A stretch of 19,173 nt of DNA from Colimorpha sp045597945 (GCA_045597945.1 JAZLLD010000107.1:1-19173); one strand, 5' to 3'. Shown: positions 1 through 8,268, counted from the stretch's first letter. Translations and numbers: made by a program. Notes: generated from the letters alone by a model not told the origin.

Positions 1-132
1 TCTCTGTCTGACGATTACATCCTCTTTGTCCAGTCTGAACTCAACCTTCGTCCGAGAAAACTTTTGAACTATTCTTCCCCAAAACAAAAATTCTTGCTAT
101 CTTTGCACAACGGTGTTGCACTTCGAGATTGA
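1..132 (+). CDS. 3' end of an IS30-type transposase (partial, runs off the left edge)
   Basis: The first frame is open from base 1 to a TGA at 130-132, giving 43 residues. It contains 'LNLRPRKLLNYSSPKQKF' and ends '...LHNGVALRD'. A block of the form N-x-RPRK-x-L-x-(Y/W)-x-(S/T)P shortly before the C-terminus is the signature I associate with the end of IS30-family DDE transposases, and a short tail containing 'VAL' is also common there. Only the tail is visible, so I cannot say whether the element is intact. No terminal inverted repeat can be recognised, because only one end would lie in the window. The identification is from memory of the family motif and could be wrong. Confidence 0.5.
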   Translation, partial: SLSDDYILFVQSELNLRPRKLLNYSSPKQKFLLSLHNGVALRD

Positions 133-231
133 ATCTAAGAATCCATATTTTTTCTTCAGCTGCGCAATAATGCTATCAATTATTCGTTATACATCAAATT
201 TACACTAAATAATCACTAAAACATAACAGCC

Positions 232-993
232 ATGAGAAAACACATTGTTGCAGGTAACTGGAAAATGAACAAGACCTTTGAACAGGCCGACGAGTTGGTA
301 AACGAGATTATGGAAAAACTCGAGACCGCCACCCTGGGTCGTGACACTCAACTGATTATCTGCCCCCCATATCCCTATCTGGAGATGACCTCCGATTACA
401 GCGACGAGAGCTACTTTGCCGTTGGCGCACAGAACGTCAGCGACCAGGACGAGGGCGCTTACACCGGCGAGGTGTCGGCCTCGATGCTGCAGTCTATGGA
501 ACTGGACTATTGCATTGTGGGCCACAGCGAGCGCCGCGCCTATTATCACGAGACCGACGAGATTATCGCCCGCAAGGTCAACCAGTTGCTCAAGCACGAA
601 ATCCGCCCCATCGTCTGCTGTGGCGAGGTGCTGGAAGAGCGTGAGGCCAACCGCCAGTTCGACGTGGTGAAGAAGCAGATCACCGACGGTCTCTTCCTCC
701 TCACCGCCGAGCAGTTTGCCGACATCGTGATTGCCTACGAACCTGTCTGGGCCATCGGCACCGGCAAGACCGCCACTCCCGAGCAGGCTCAGGAGATGCA
801 CGCCTTCATCCGCAGCCTGATTGCCGAGAAATACGGTAAGGAAGTGGCCGATGAGACCAGCATCCTCTACGGCGGCAGCTGCAAGCCCGGCAACGCCAAG
901 GAACTGTTTGCCAATCCCGACGTGGACGGCGGCCTCATTGGTGGCGCAAGCCTCAAGGCCGACGACTTCCTGGCCATTGCGATGAGCTTTTGA
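232..993 (+). CDS. tpiA: Triosephosphate isomerase
   Basis: Interconverts dihydroxyacetone phosphate and glyceraldehyde 3-phosphate in glycolysis/gluconeogenesis; cytosolic, normally a homodimeric TIM barrel. The 253-residue product has the full motif set: N-terminal 'AGNWKMN' with substrate-binding Asn9 and Lys11, 'IVGHSERR' with the electrophilic His98, the catalytic-base segment 'AYEPVWAIGTGKTA' with Glu170 followed by the flexible lid, and the phosphate-binding 'YGGSCKPGNA' and 'GLIGGASL' near the end. The length is normal for the family. The ATG at 232 begins exactly at the conserved N-terminus. No clear promoter of the type used elsewhere in this window lies directly upstream. Its stop codon overlaps the start of a tandem palindromic repeat that may end the transcript. 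The GC-rich codon use resembles the neighbouring housekeeping genes. Confidence 0.98.
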   Translation: MRKHIVAGNWKMNKTFEQADELVNEIMEKLETATLGRDTQLIICPPYPYLEMTSDYSDESYFAVGAQNVSDQDEGAYTGEVSASMLQSMELDYCIVGHSERRAYYHETDEIIARKVNQLLKHEIRPIVCCGEVLEEREANRQFDVVKKQITDGLFLLTAEQFADIVIAYEPVWAIGTGKTATPEQAQEMHAFIRSLIAEKYGKEVADETSILYGGSCKPGNAKELFANPDVDGGLIGGASLKADDFLAIAMSF

Positions 994-1185
994 TGAAATA
1001 TGATTGATGAGTTATGAATTATGAGTGGCTGCCGCATTACAGCTACCGACCACCCATAATTCATAAATAATAATTCATAACTCTATTAGATGAACTATGA
1101 TTGATGAGTTATGAATTATGAGTGGCTGCCGCATTACAGCTACCGACCACTCATAATTCATAAATAATAATTCATAACTCTATTA
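992..1185 (+). repeat. Tandem duplication of a 97-bp palindromic (foldback) repeat
   Basis: Two head-to-tail copies, 992-1088 and 1089-1185, differ by only two substitutions (one near the start, one at 'CACCC' versus 'CACTC'). Each copy folds back on itself. The 'ATGAATTATGAGTGG' arm pairs with 'CCACTCATAATTCAT', and a second AT-rich segment ending 'TTCATAACTC' pairs with the outer 'GAGTTATGAA'. The apical loop is a GC-richer segment beginning 'CTGCCGCATTACAGC'. The pair fills the whole gap between the tpiA stop and the ATG of the next gene, sharing its last base with that ATG. This looks like a MITE- or REP-type element that duplicated recently. It could also act as a transcript-end hairpin. 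Confidence 0.9.
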
Positions 1186-2408
1186 TGCCTTCCTTCGAAC
1201 GATTTATAGCACAGCGCTTTCTGCCCAAGGACCCGAACTCATATTCTGGTCCGTTGGTCAATATTGCCACCTACAGCATCGCGCTGGGGGTGCTGGTGAT
1301 GGTAATGGCGGTGTGCATACTGCGCGGTTTCCAAGGGCAGATAAAGCAGAAGGTGGTGGGATTCGGCTCGCACATTGTGGTGAGCAGCTATGCCATGGGC
1401 AACATCAACGAAGAAGTGCCCATTGCCACCGACCGCCCTGAGGTCCAGCGTCTTCGCACGACCCCCGGTGTGAAACATGTGAACTTTTTCGCCAGCAAGG
1501 GTGGCATGATTAAGACCGAGGACCAGATCCAGGGTATCGTGTTCAAAGGGGTGGATGCCGCCTACGATTCTACCTTCTTCGCCTCCAACCTGATAGAAGG
1601 CCGGCTGTTCCAATTCCCGGACAGTAGCGCCTCCAACGAAATTATCGTCTCGCAGACCTTGGCCAACCGCCTTTCGCTGGCGTTGGGCGACAAGGTGCGC
1701 ACTTATTTCTGGCAAGGCGAGACCTATCGCGCCCGTGCTTTCACGGTATGCGGAATCTACAATACCGATTTGACGGAATTCGATGAGCACTATATTGTTG
1801 GCGACCTCCGTCAGGTGCAGAAACTCAATGGATGGGATTCCAACCAGGTGGCCGGATACGAGGTGCTGGTGGACGATTTCAAGCATCTGGACCGAGCCAA
1901 GGACTTGGTGCTGGCTCAGCTGGGCTACGACCTCACGATGGCAACCATCGTGGAACAGAACCCCGCGCTGTTCTCATGGCTGGATTTGCTTGACAGCAAT
2001 ATCGTCCTCATTATCACCATCATGATGCTTGTATGCATGGTGGCCATCATCTCGGCCCTCCTCATCATGATCTTTGAGAAGACATCCACCGTGGGGCTGC
2101 TCAAGGCGCTGGGTTCCAGCAATGTCAGCATCCGCAAGATTTTCCTGCTCAAATCCTCTGTCATCATTGCCAAGGGCATCTTACTGGGCGATGCACTGGC
2201 GTTGCTGCTCTGCTGGTTGCAACAACGGTTCCATCTGGTCAGCCTCGACAGCGAGAGCTATATGATGGACACTGTGCCTATTGCCATGGGACCGTGGACT
2301 TTCGTGGCCATCAGCCTCGGCACCCTGGCCGTCTGCCTGGTGGCGCTGCTGTTGCCAACCACCTATATCTCTCATATCCAGCCGGCAAAGACTATCAAAT
2401 TCGACTAG
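1185..2408 (+). CDS. FtsX/LolCE-type ABC transporter permease
   Basis: A 407-residue inner-membrane protein with the MacB/FtsX permease architecture. One membrane helix lies near residues 28-48, followed by a periplasmic domain of about 220 residues. Three more helices then follow, at about 270-297, 320-342 and 370-395. The cytoplasmic loop 'GLLKALGSSNVSIRKIFLLKS' between helices 2 and 3 is the hallmark that contacts the ATPase partner. A terminal 'P-A-K-T-I-K-F' is typical of Bacteroidota LolCE-like permeases. Members move lipoproteins or other amphipathic substrates out of the inner membrane, powered by a LolD/MacB-type ATPase. No ATPase gene is adjacent, so the partner must be encoded elsewhere. 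The ATG at 1185 directly abuts the palindromic repeats, leaving no recognisable separate promoter. The exact substrate cannot be read from the sequence. Confidence 0.88.
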   Translation: MPSFERFIAQRFLPKDPNSYSGPLVNIATYSIALGVLVMVMAVCILRGFQGQIKQKVVGFGSHIVVSSYAMGNINEEVPIATDRPEVQRLRTTPGVKHVNFFASKGGMIKTEDQIQGIVFKGVDAAYDSTFFASNLIEGRLFQFPDSSASNEIIVSQTLANRLSLALGDKVRTYFWQGETYRARAFTVCGIYNTDLTEFDEHYIVGDLRQVQKLNGWDSNQVAGYEVLVDDFKHLDRAKDLVLAQLGYDLTMATIVEQNPALFSWLDLLDSNIVLIITIMMLVCMVAIISALLIMIFEKTSTVGLLKALGSSNVSIRKIFLLKSSVIIAKGILLGDALALLLCWLQQRFHLVSLDSESYMMDTVPIAMGPWTFVAISLGTLAVCLVALLLPTTYISHIQPAKTIKFD

Positions 2409-2446
2409 CCTCCAATTAATTAAACTCAAGCCATCCCTCATTATAA

Positions 2447-3925
2447 ATGAAAAAAGTACGTTGGATAATTCTTGCTTTGGCCATCCTGTTGGCAGGTTTT
2501 GCCTTGTTTGAAATCAACAAACTCTCCAACCAGATTCGCGAATCTGAGCAGGAAAAGGTGAAACTTTGGGCTAATGCCATCAGCCAGAAGGCAGAGCTGG
2601 TGAACTCTTCAGAGCAGTTCTTTGCCCATGTGGCTCTCGATGAGCATCGCAAGATGGAGTTGTATACCAATGTGTTGCGTTCGTTCGACAAGATGGAGGA
2701 GAATGCCGACGCCAATTTCAGTCTCGACTATGTGCGCTATATTGTGGATAGCAGCGAGACTTCAATCCTCATTACCGACCGAGACTCCATCATCACAGCC
2801 CCCAGCGAGCTAGCCGGCATGAAGTTGGAGGGCGACTTGCTGAAGGAGTTCTCGCGCAACCAGCCGTTCCATTACCGCATTTGGGGAATGCCTATGACGC
2901 TGTACTACAAGGAGTCGCGCGTATATACCGAGTTGCGAAATGTGCTGAACGGATTCAATAAGAGCTTCTTGACCGAGATTACCCAGAACTCGGTGTTTGT
3001 GCCTGTGCTGGTTGTTGACAGCCTCCAGGGCGAGGTGCTGGGCTGGGGCAATATTGCTGAAAGCGATTTTGCCACCCCTGAGAAATTGGCCGAGAAACTG
3101 TGCGAGATGGCCGATGAGAACGACCCTATAGAGTTTCGGCTGCCCAACAATTGCCGTGCCTATTTGTTCTACGAGAGTACGCCTTTGCTCCATGCCCTTC
3201 AGTGGGTGCCGCTGCTCTATCTCTTCGTGGCCATTGTGCTGGTCATAGTGTCATACTACCTCTTCCGCACCGCCCGCATGATGGAACAGAACTGCATCTG
3301 GGTCGGCATGACCAAGGAGACAGCCCACCAGCTGGGCACGCCTATCTCGTCGCTCATGGCGTGGTCGCAATATCTGGAAGGCAAGACCTTTGATTCCAAC
3401 TATGTAACCGAGGTCAATAAAGACCTCAAACGCCTGGAAACGGTAGCCCATCGATTCTCTAAAATCGGCTCCAAGCCCGAGCTGAAGCCCGAGCCTGTTT
3501 GCGCAACGGTGCAGAACGTAGTCAACTATCTGCAGACACGATCCTCGCGCAAGGTGAAGTTCGTGATGAACTTTCCAGACCAGGATTTACAAGTGCCCAT
3601 GAACCGCTATCTCTTTGAGTGGGTGATAGAAAACATCTGCAAGAATGCCATCGACGCCATGGATGGCAAGGGCACATTCACGGTGATTGTTTCCTACGAC
3701 AGCCACCATGTATACCTTGATTTAGCTGACACGGGAAAGGGCATGTCGAAAAAGATTCAAAAGAAAGTGTTCGAATCCGGCTTCACCACCAAGCAGCGCG
3801 GTTGGGGTCTGGGACTGTCATTAGCCAAGCGCATCATCAACCAGTACCACCGTGGCCGCATCTTCGTGAAATACTCAGTAGAAGGCCAGGGCACCGTCTT
3901 CCGCATCGTCCTCAACAGAAATTAA
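2447..3925 (+). CDS. Membrane sensor histidine kinase (orphan)
   Basis: The 492-residue product senses an unknown signal and autophosphorylates. A first membrane helix (about residues 6-23) precedes a periplasmic sensing domain of about 230 residues, and a second helix lies near 257-275. The phosphoacceptor box 'TKETAHQLGTPISSL' has His294; this 'HQLGTP' variant is common in Bacteroidota kinases. The catalytic domain has an N box 'ENICKNAIDAM', a G1 box 'DTGKGMS' (Asp428) and a G2 box 'RGWGLGLSLAKRII'. No HAMP domain is obvious between the second helix and the His box. No response regulator gene lies on either side, so the partner is not visible. The gene follows the permease after 38 bp and may share its transcript. 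A gap of 187 bp with a new promoter separates it from the next gene. Confidence 0.93.
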   Translation: MKKVRWIILALAILLAGFALFEINKLSNQIRESEQEKVKLWANAISQKAELVNSSEQFFAHVALDEHRKMELYTNVLRSFDKMEENADANFSLDYVRYIVDSSETSILITDRDSIITAPSELAGMKLEGDLLKEFSRNQPFHYRIWGMPMTLYYKESRVYTELRNVLNGFNKSFLTEITQNSVFVPVLVVDSLQGEVLGWGNIAESDFATPEKLAEKLCEMADENDPIEFRLPNNCRAYLFYESTPLLHALQWVPLLYLFVAIVLVIVSYYLFRTARMMEQNCIWVGMTKETAHQLGTPISSLMAWSQYLEGKTFDSNYVTEVNKDLKRLETVAHRFSKIGSKPELKPEPVCATVQNVVNYLQTRSSRKVKFVMNFPDQDLQVPMNRYLFEWVIENICKNAIDAMDGKGTFTVIVSYDSHHVYLDLADTGKGMSKKIQKKVFESGFTTKQRGWGLGLSLAKRIINQYHRGRIFVKYSVEGQGTVFRIVLNRN

Positions 3926-4036
3926 GAATATCATGTGTGAATAATGTATAATAAATTGATTCTGCATTTATTGCCATTCTATTCGCTAAATGCTGAATTC
4001 AACCGACAAAATGCGATAAGGCTAAAAAAAGTTTTA

Positions 4037-4062
4037 TATATATAAAAAAAGTCGTATATTTG
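4037..4062 (+). promoter_or_regulatory. Bacteroidota-type promoter for the fused flavoprotein gene
   Basis: The -7 box TATATTTG (4055-4062) is followed by CA and preceded by 'GTCG'. A TATAT element lies exactly 13 nt upstream (4037-4041). The predicted leader to the ATG at 4113 is about 45 nt. The same spacing recurs at four other promoters in the window. Confidence 0.75.
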
Positions 4063-4112
4063 CATGAAAATTTGAAACTAAAAAATAAACATTTATTAAT
4101 ACTAACTTTTTT

Positions 4113-6398
4113 ATGTACACGATATTACACAAAGAAAAGCTCACCGCTAACGAGCTTTACTTGATGGAAATCAAGGCTCCTTGGATCGCTCAGAGCGGTC
4201 TGCCCGGCCAGTTTGTAATCGTTATTCCTGAGACTAAGGGCGAGCGCGTTCCCCTTACCATCAGCGACATCGATAAGGAGCGCGAGAGCGTGACGATCGT
4301 CTTCCAGGTGGTTGGCGACAGCACCAAGCGTCTTGCCGCCATGAATGAGGGCGAAGACATCTTCACCGTTGTTGGTCCTCTCGGCCGCGCCAGCGAGCTT
4401 ATGGAAGTTCCCGAGGCTGACCGCAAGAACCTCCACATCCTTTTCGTGGCTGGTGGCGTGGGCACTGCCCCCGTCTATCCCCAGGCCAAATGGTGCCATG
4501 AGAACGGCATCGCTTGCGACTGCGTGCTGGGCGCCCGCACCAAGGAACTCATCTTCTTCGAGGATAAGATGCGCGAGGTTGTTGACAACCTCTACATCAT
4601 GACCGACGACGGCTCCTACGGCGAGCACGGTCTGGTGACCAACAAGATTGAGAATCTCGTCACCGTTGAGGGTAAGAAGTACAGCCACTGCGTGGCCATC
4701 GGTCCTATCCCCATGATGAAGTTCACCTCTCTCCTTACCAAGAAACTCGAGCTCAAGACCATCGTCAGCATGAACTGCATGATGGTTGACGGTACCGGTA
4801 TGTGCGGTGCTTGCCGCGTGACTGTTGGCGACAAGGTTAAGTTCACCTGCGTTGACGGTCCCGAGTTCGACGGCCACCTGGTTGACTTCGACGAAGCCGG
4901 CCGCCGCCTGAAGAAACCCGATGAGCGCAAATATCGCATTGCTACCGCTGCCGCTGACGGCGGTCCCATTGACCACAAGTGCAACCTCACCGACGTAGTT
5001 GCTGAGCAGATTGCCAAGGCTACCGCACGCCAGAAGGCTAAGGAGCAGGATCCTAAGGTCCGCGCTACCAACTTCCAGGAAGTTTCCTACGGTTTCACCG
5101 AGGAGCAGGCTATTGCCGAGGCTAAGCGCTGCCTCAACTGCAAGAAGCCCATGTGCCGCACCAAGTGCCCCGTGAGCATCGACATTCCCGCTTTCATCCA
5201 CGCTGTTGGCGAAGGCGATTTCCGTGGCGCTGCCGCTATTATCGCTCAGGATTCCGCACTGCCCGCAGTCTGCGGCCGTGTATGCCCCCAGGAGAACCAG
5301 TGCGAGGGTAAGTGCATCCTCGGTGTCAAGGGCGAGCCCATCGCTATCGGCACCCTCGAGCGCTTCGTTGCTGACTGGAACCGCGAACATAAGGACGACA
5401 AGCCCGTGGCCGCTCCCGCCACCAATGGTGTGAAGGTTGCTATCATCGGCTCCGGTCCTACCGGCCTCACCTGCGCTGGTGACCTCGCAAAGATGGGTTA
5501 CGAAGTGACCATCTTCGAGGCTCTGCACCACGCTGGCGGCGTGCTCGTTTACGGTATCCCCGAATTCCGTCTGCCCAAGCAGAAGGTTGTGGAACCCGAA
5601 ATCGAGAACCTCAAGAAACTCGGCGTTAAGATTGAGACCAACGTCATCATCGGCAAGTCCGTCACTATCGATGAGCTCTTCGACAAATTTGGTTTCAAGG
5701 CAGTTTACGTTGGTTCCGGCGCTGGTCTTCCCAAGTTCATGGGCAACCCCGGCGAGACCCTCGTAGGCGTTATCTCTGCCAACGAGCTCCTCACCCGCAC
5801 CAACCTCATGCACGGCTACGACGAAGAGTACGCAACTCCTATCGTCCTCGGCCAGAAGGTTGCCGTTATCGGTGGTGGTAATGTGGCTATGGATGCCGCT
5901 CGTACCGCTAAGCGACTTGGTTCCGATGTCACCGTCGTCTATCGTCGCGACCAGGCCAACATGCCCGCACGCCGCGAAGAGGTTCACCACGCTATGGAAG
6001 AGGGTATCGAATTCGCATTCCTCACCAATCCTACCGAATACCTTGGCGATGAGATGGGTAACGTCCGCGCCATGAAGTGCGTGAAGATGGAACTTGGCGA
6101 ACCCGATGAGAAGGGCCGTCAGAAGACCAGCGTTATCAAAGGCAGCGAGTTTGAGATGCCTGTTGATACTGTTGTTGTTGCTCTCGGCACCAACCCCAAC
6201 CCCCTTATCAAGAGCACCACTCCTGGTCTTGAGACCGAGAGCTTCGGCGGCTTGAAGATTGACGAGCACACCATGACCACCCGCAAGGGCGTGTTCGCTG
6301 GTGGTGATGCTGTCAGCGGTGCTGCAACCGTCATCCTGGCTATGGGTGCCGGCCGTGCTGCTGCCAAGGGTATCGACGAATACATCAAGAGTTTGTAA
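4113..6398 (+). CDS. Fused NfnA-NfnB-type ferredoxin:NADP+ oxidoreductase / GltD-like flavoprotein
   Basis: A 761-residue fusion. Residues 1 to about 280 form a ferredoxin-NADP reductase domain ('VPLTISD' FAD site, 'VAGGVGTAP' nucleotide site). It ends in a [2Fe-2S] site with Cys222, 231, 234 and 246. Residues from about 290 to 761 match the NADPH-glutamate synthase small-subunit fold. Two cysteine quartets for [4Fe-4S] clusters (340/343/348/352 and 387/391/397/401) precede a flavin Rossmann motif 'IIGSGPTG' and an NADP-binding motif 'VIGGGNVAMDA'. In separate-subunit relatives (NfnA plus NfnB) this set performs flavin-based electron bifurcation among NADH, NADPH and ferredoxin. Databases often label the fusion 'dihydroorotate dehydrogenase B NAD-binding subunit/glutamate synthase'. 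No large glutamate synthase subunit or pyrD is adjacent, which favours an Nfn-like role. Codon use is strongly biased (AAG, CGC, CTC, GTT), suggesting high expression. It is a single-gene unit with its own promoter and terminator. Confidence 0.9.
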   Translation: MYTILHKEKLTANELYLMEIKAPWIAQSGLPGQFVIVIPETKGERVPLTISDIDKERESVTIVFQVVGDSTKRLAAMNEGEDIFTVVGPLGRASELMEVPEADRKNLHILFVAGGVGTAPVYPQAKWCHENGIACDCVLGARTKELIFFEDKMREVVDNLYIMTDDGSYGEHGLVTNKIENLVTVEGKKYSHCVAIGPIPMMKFTSLLTKKLELKTIVSMNCMMVDGTGMCGACRVTVGDKVKFTCVDGPEFDGHLVDFDEAGRRLKKPDERKYRIATAAADGGPIDHKCNLTDVVAEQIAKATARQKAKEQDPKVRATNFQEVSYGFTEEQAIAEAKRCLNCKKPMCRTKCPVSIDIPAFIHAVGEGDFRGAAAIIAQDSALPAVCGRVCPQENQCEGKCILGVKGEPIAIGTLERFVADWNREHKDDKPVAAPATNGVKVAIIGSGPTGLTCAGDLAKMGYEVTIFEALHHAGGVLVYGIPEFRLPKQKVVEPEIENLKKLGVKIETNVIIGKSVTIDELFDKFGFKAVYVGSGAGLPKFMGNPGETLVGVISANELLTRTNLMHGYDEEYATPIVLGQKVAVIGGGNVAMDAARTAKRLGSDVTVVYRRDQANMPARREEVHHAMEEGIEFAFLTNPTEYLGDEMGNVRAMKCVKMELGEPDEKGRQKTSVIKGSEFEMPVDTVVVALGTNPNPLIKSTTPGLETESFGGLKIDEHTMTTRKGVFAGGDAVSGAATVILAMGAGRAAAKGIDEYIKSL

Positions 6399-6417
6399 TC
6401 TTACATCCCTTTATACG

Positions 6418-6460
6418 AAGAAGCTGGTGCCGCAGGGTGCCAGCTTCTTTTTTCTTTTTT
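6418..6460 (+). terminator. Rho-independent terminator after the fused flavoprotein gene
   Basis: A 12-bp stem (GAAGCTGGTGCC at 6420-6431 against GGTGCCAGCTTC at 6436-6447, with two G-U pairs) carries a GCAG loop. Two further A-T pairs lie at its base. A T-rich tract to 6460 follows. It begins 19 bp after the stop codon. Confidence 0.92.
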
Positions 6461-6495
6461 GCATATTCAAGAAAAAAATTAAGCAAAAAACTGCC

Positions 6496-6521
6496 TATAT
6501 TACAAAAAAATCGTATCTTTG
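6496..6521 (+). promoter_or_regulatory. Bacteroidota-type promoter upstream of the glycosyltransferase region
   Basis: TATAT at 6496-6500, exactly 13 nt, then TATCTTTG at 6514-6521, preceded by TCG and followed by CA. It lies just past the preceding terminator, so it starts a new transcript. The nearest recognisable gene begins about 250 nt downstream, an unusually long leader compared with the other promoters here. Confidence 0.75.
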
Positions 6522-6527
6522 CAAAAT

Positions 6528-6777
6528 CAATACTCTGATGTTTTTTTACTAACTACCCACACTACTGTTATTGCTAACACTATACAACCGAATGCAACAT
6601 AATCAATTGCCAAGGTACAGAGTCCTCCCGACACGGACCTCAAGGTGATGTCAAAAGACGAACAATTATTAATACTATATAATAAAGAATACAACATATT
6701 ATTATCGGAAACTGGTCATTGAGCGATCCTCCTTCCAATAAAAAATCAACAAATCCTTCCTCACATAATTCTAGCCT
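6528..6777 (+). other. Long leader of unknown content with two tiny overlapping ORFs
   Basis: This AT-rich 250-nt stretch lies between a good promoter and the glycosyltransferase. I recognise no RNA family in it. Two tiny frames touch: 6592-6648 (18 residues) ends in a TGA whose last base starts the ATG of 6648-6722 (24 residues, 'MSKDEQLLILYNKEY...'). The second frame stays open upstream back to a TAA at 6600-6602 with ordinary-looking codons, so this may be the remnant of a decayed gene. It could equally be a leader peptide pair or simply untranslated RNA. Nothing decides between these. Confidence 0.3.
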
Positions 6778-7796
6778 ATGCCTAAAGTATCGTTTGTTAT
6801 TTCTGTCTACAATGTGGCTCCTTATATTGAGCGCGCTTGCCGGTGTCTTTTTGAACAGACTTTGGACGACCTTGAATTTGTTTTTGTTGATGACGCCTCA
6901 CCTGATGAGAGCATGGCTATTATGTGGCGAGTATTGGAGGAATACCCCAACCGAAAGCCGCAGGTGAAGGTAATCACCCATCCTACCAATATGGGAGTTG
7001 CCATTGCCAATCGCGACAGCTATCTTGCATCCACAGGAGAGTATGCCCTGCTTGTTGACCCTGACGATTTTTTCGATACCCGTATGGCCGAACTGATGTA
7101 CAACCGGGCAGTCGAGACCGATGCGGATATCGTGATGTGCAATGCAAACTACGAAACAGCTAATAATAAAAGCTTTGTGCTGGAACTCACCCCCGACGGT
7201 GTAATTGGCAATGGCGAGAATGTGCGTCGAGACACCATCACTCGCAAGATTTTCGGCTCGCTTTGGTGTAGGCTTATGCGACGCGAAGTATTCATGCGTG
7301 ACGACTTCATTTGGGAAGTCCGTAATTGTACATCCGACCAAGTTTTCTCTGTTCAAGCAGCCTTTTACGCGAAGAAAATCTCCAGCGTTGACGAACCGCT
7401 CTACAACTATTGCTATCATGCCGGGTCGGTCAGCCGTGCCGACTCAGCTAATCATATGTAATTGACGACTTTACATATAACTATGGTGTTATCGAGAAGT
7501 TTTTGAAAGACAAAGGCGTATATGAAGAGTATGAATCTGAAATGATTATCAACTACAAGGCTCAGATCAAGAATAACCATATTCGATTCATCGATCAGCC
7601 AGGCTTTCGAAAACGTTGGTACAATACCTTTCCTGAAGTGAACAAGCTGTATATATGGGGCGACAAAGACCACAAGCCTACCTATCGTGAGCGATTCTGG
7701 TTCTTTTCTGTGGCCACAGGTCTGTACCCGTACATAAAACGCATTGTCTGGTGCAAGTACCTCCGCCCGAGAAGCAATTGGATGATACATCGTTAA
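6778..7796 (+). pseudogene. Glycosyltransferase family 2, broken by a frameshift near 7452-7458
   Basis: The first 227 residues (6778-7461) are a GT-A-fold GT2 domain. They start 'PKVSFVISVYNVAPYIERA', with a nucleotide-binding 'FVFVDDASPDES' (Asp38/39) and the metal-binding 'LLVDPDDFFDT' (residues 92-101). Translation stops at TAA 7459-7461 just after '...YNYCYHAGSVSRADSANHM'. The other frame then continues with 'IDDFTYNYGVIEKFLKDKG' and remains open to TAA 7794-7796, as expected for the missing C-terminal part. The joined product of about 339 residues has the usual length for such enzymes. One base appears to be missing. I see no slippery heptamer that would suggest programmed shifting. It could be a true inactivating mutation or a sequencing or assembly error. 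GC content is lower than in the housekeeping genes on either side. Confidence 0.82.
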
Positions 7797-7859
7797 CCAC
7801 TGTCACAATAAAACTCAATAATTCTTATCGCTCAGTTGCATTTCAAAACATCAGATATT

Positions 7860-8150
7860 ATGATTACCATTTATTCCATGCCTACATGTCCCGACTGCAT
7901 TGGTGTAGAAGCCGAAGTAAAGGGCAATCCGGATTACCAGGTTATCAACATAGGCGAACATGTACGAAACCTTAAGGAGTTCATGCGTCTGCGTGATAAT
8001 AGCCCAATATTTGATGAAGCTCGCCGCAACGGTAGCATCGGCATTCCTTGCTTTGTTCTCAGCGATGGCACAGTCACCCTTTCTCCAGCCGAGGCCGGAA
8101 TCACTGCTACAAGTGCCCCATCTTGTTCCCTTGATGGCAAAGGATGTTGA
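7860..8150 (+). CDS. Small glutaredoxin-like protein
   Basis: A 96-residue protein starting 'MITIYSMPTCPDC', with a thioredoxin-fold beta strand leading into the redox motif CPDC (Cys10, Cys13). Downstream 'IGIPCFVLSDG' carries the cis-proline region expected of glutaredoxins. The C-terminus 'CSLDGKGC' has an additional cysteine pair that I associate with the Bacteroidota/Clostridia 'glutaredoxin-related' family. The role is presumably thiol-disulfide exchange in the cytosol; the partner is unknown. I chose the ATG at 7860 rather than an upstream TTG because the beta strand begins immediately. It lies 63 bp after the glycosyltransferase remnant and probably shares its transcript, as no promoter box is seen between them. 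Confidence 0.83.
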   Translation: MITIYSMPTCPDCIGVEAEVKGNPDYQVINIGEHVRNLKEFMRLRDNSPIFDEARRNGSIGIPCFVLSDGTVTLSPAEAGITATSAPSCSLDGKGC

Positions 8151-8268
8151 AAATTGCAGCAAGGGATTTTCTCGTATAGAATGTTACTTGGAAATTGCGG
8201 AAGAAAGGCTGATGCATTGCCGCCAATTCGCTTTCTAATATGATATATAAAATAAAAACGATAGAACT

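Noticed and set aside
98..105. TATCTTTG as the tpiA promoter
   Set aside because: It sits inside the transposase-like frame and lacks the TATAT element 13 nt upstream that accompanies all five convincing promoters. It remains possible but unsupported.
4125..6269. 714-codon open frame on the minus strand opposite the fused flavoprotein gene
   Set aside because: It mirrors the strong codon bias of the real gene, its product is low-complexity and matches no family I know, and the + strand protein is unmistakable.
7449..7461. Programmed ribosomal frameshift in the glycosyltransferase
   Set aside because: No slippery heptamer or downstream structure is seen at the junction; mutation or sequence error is simpler.
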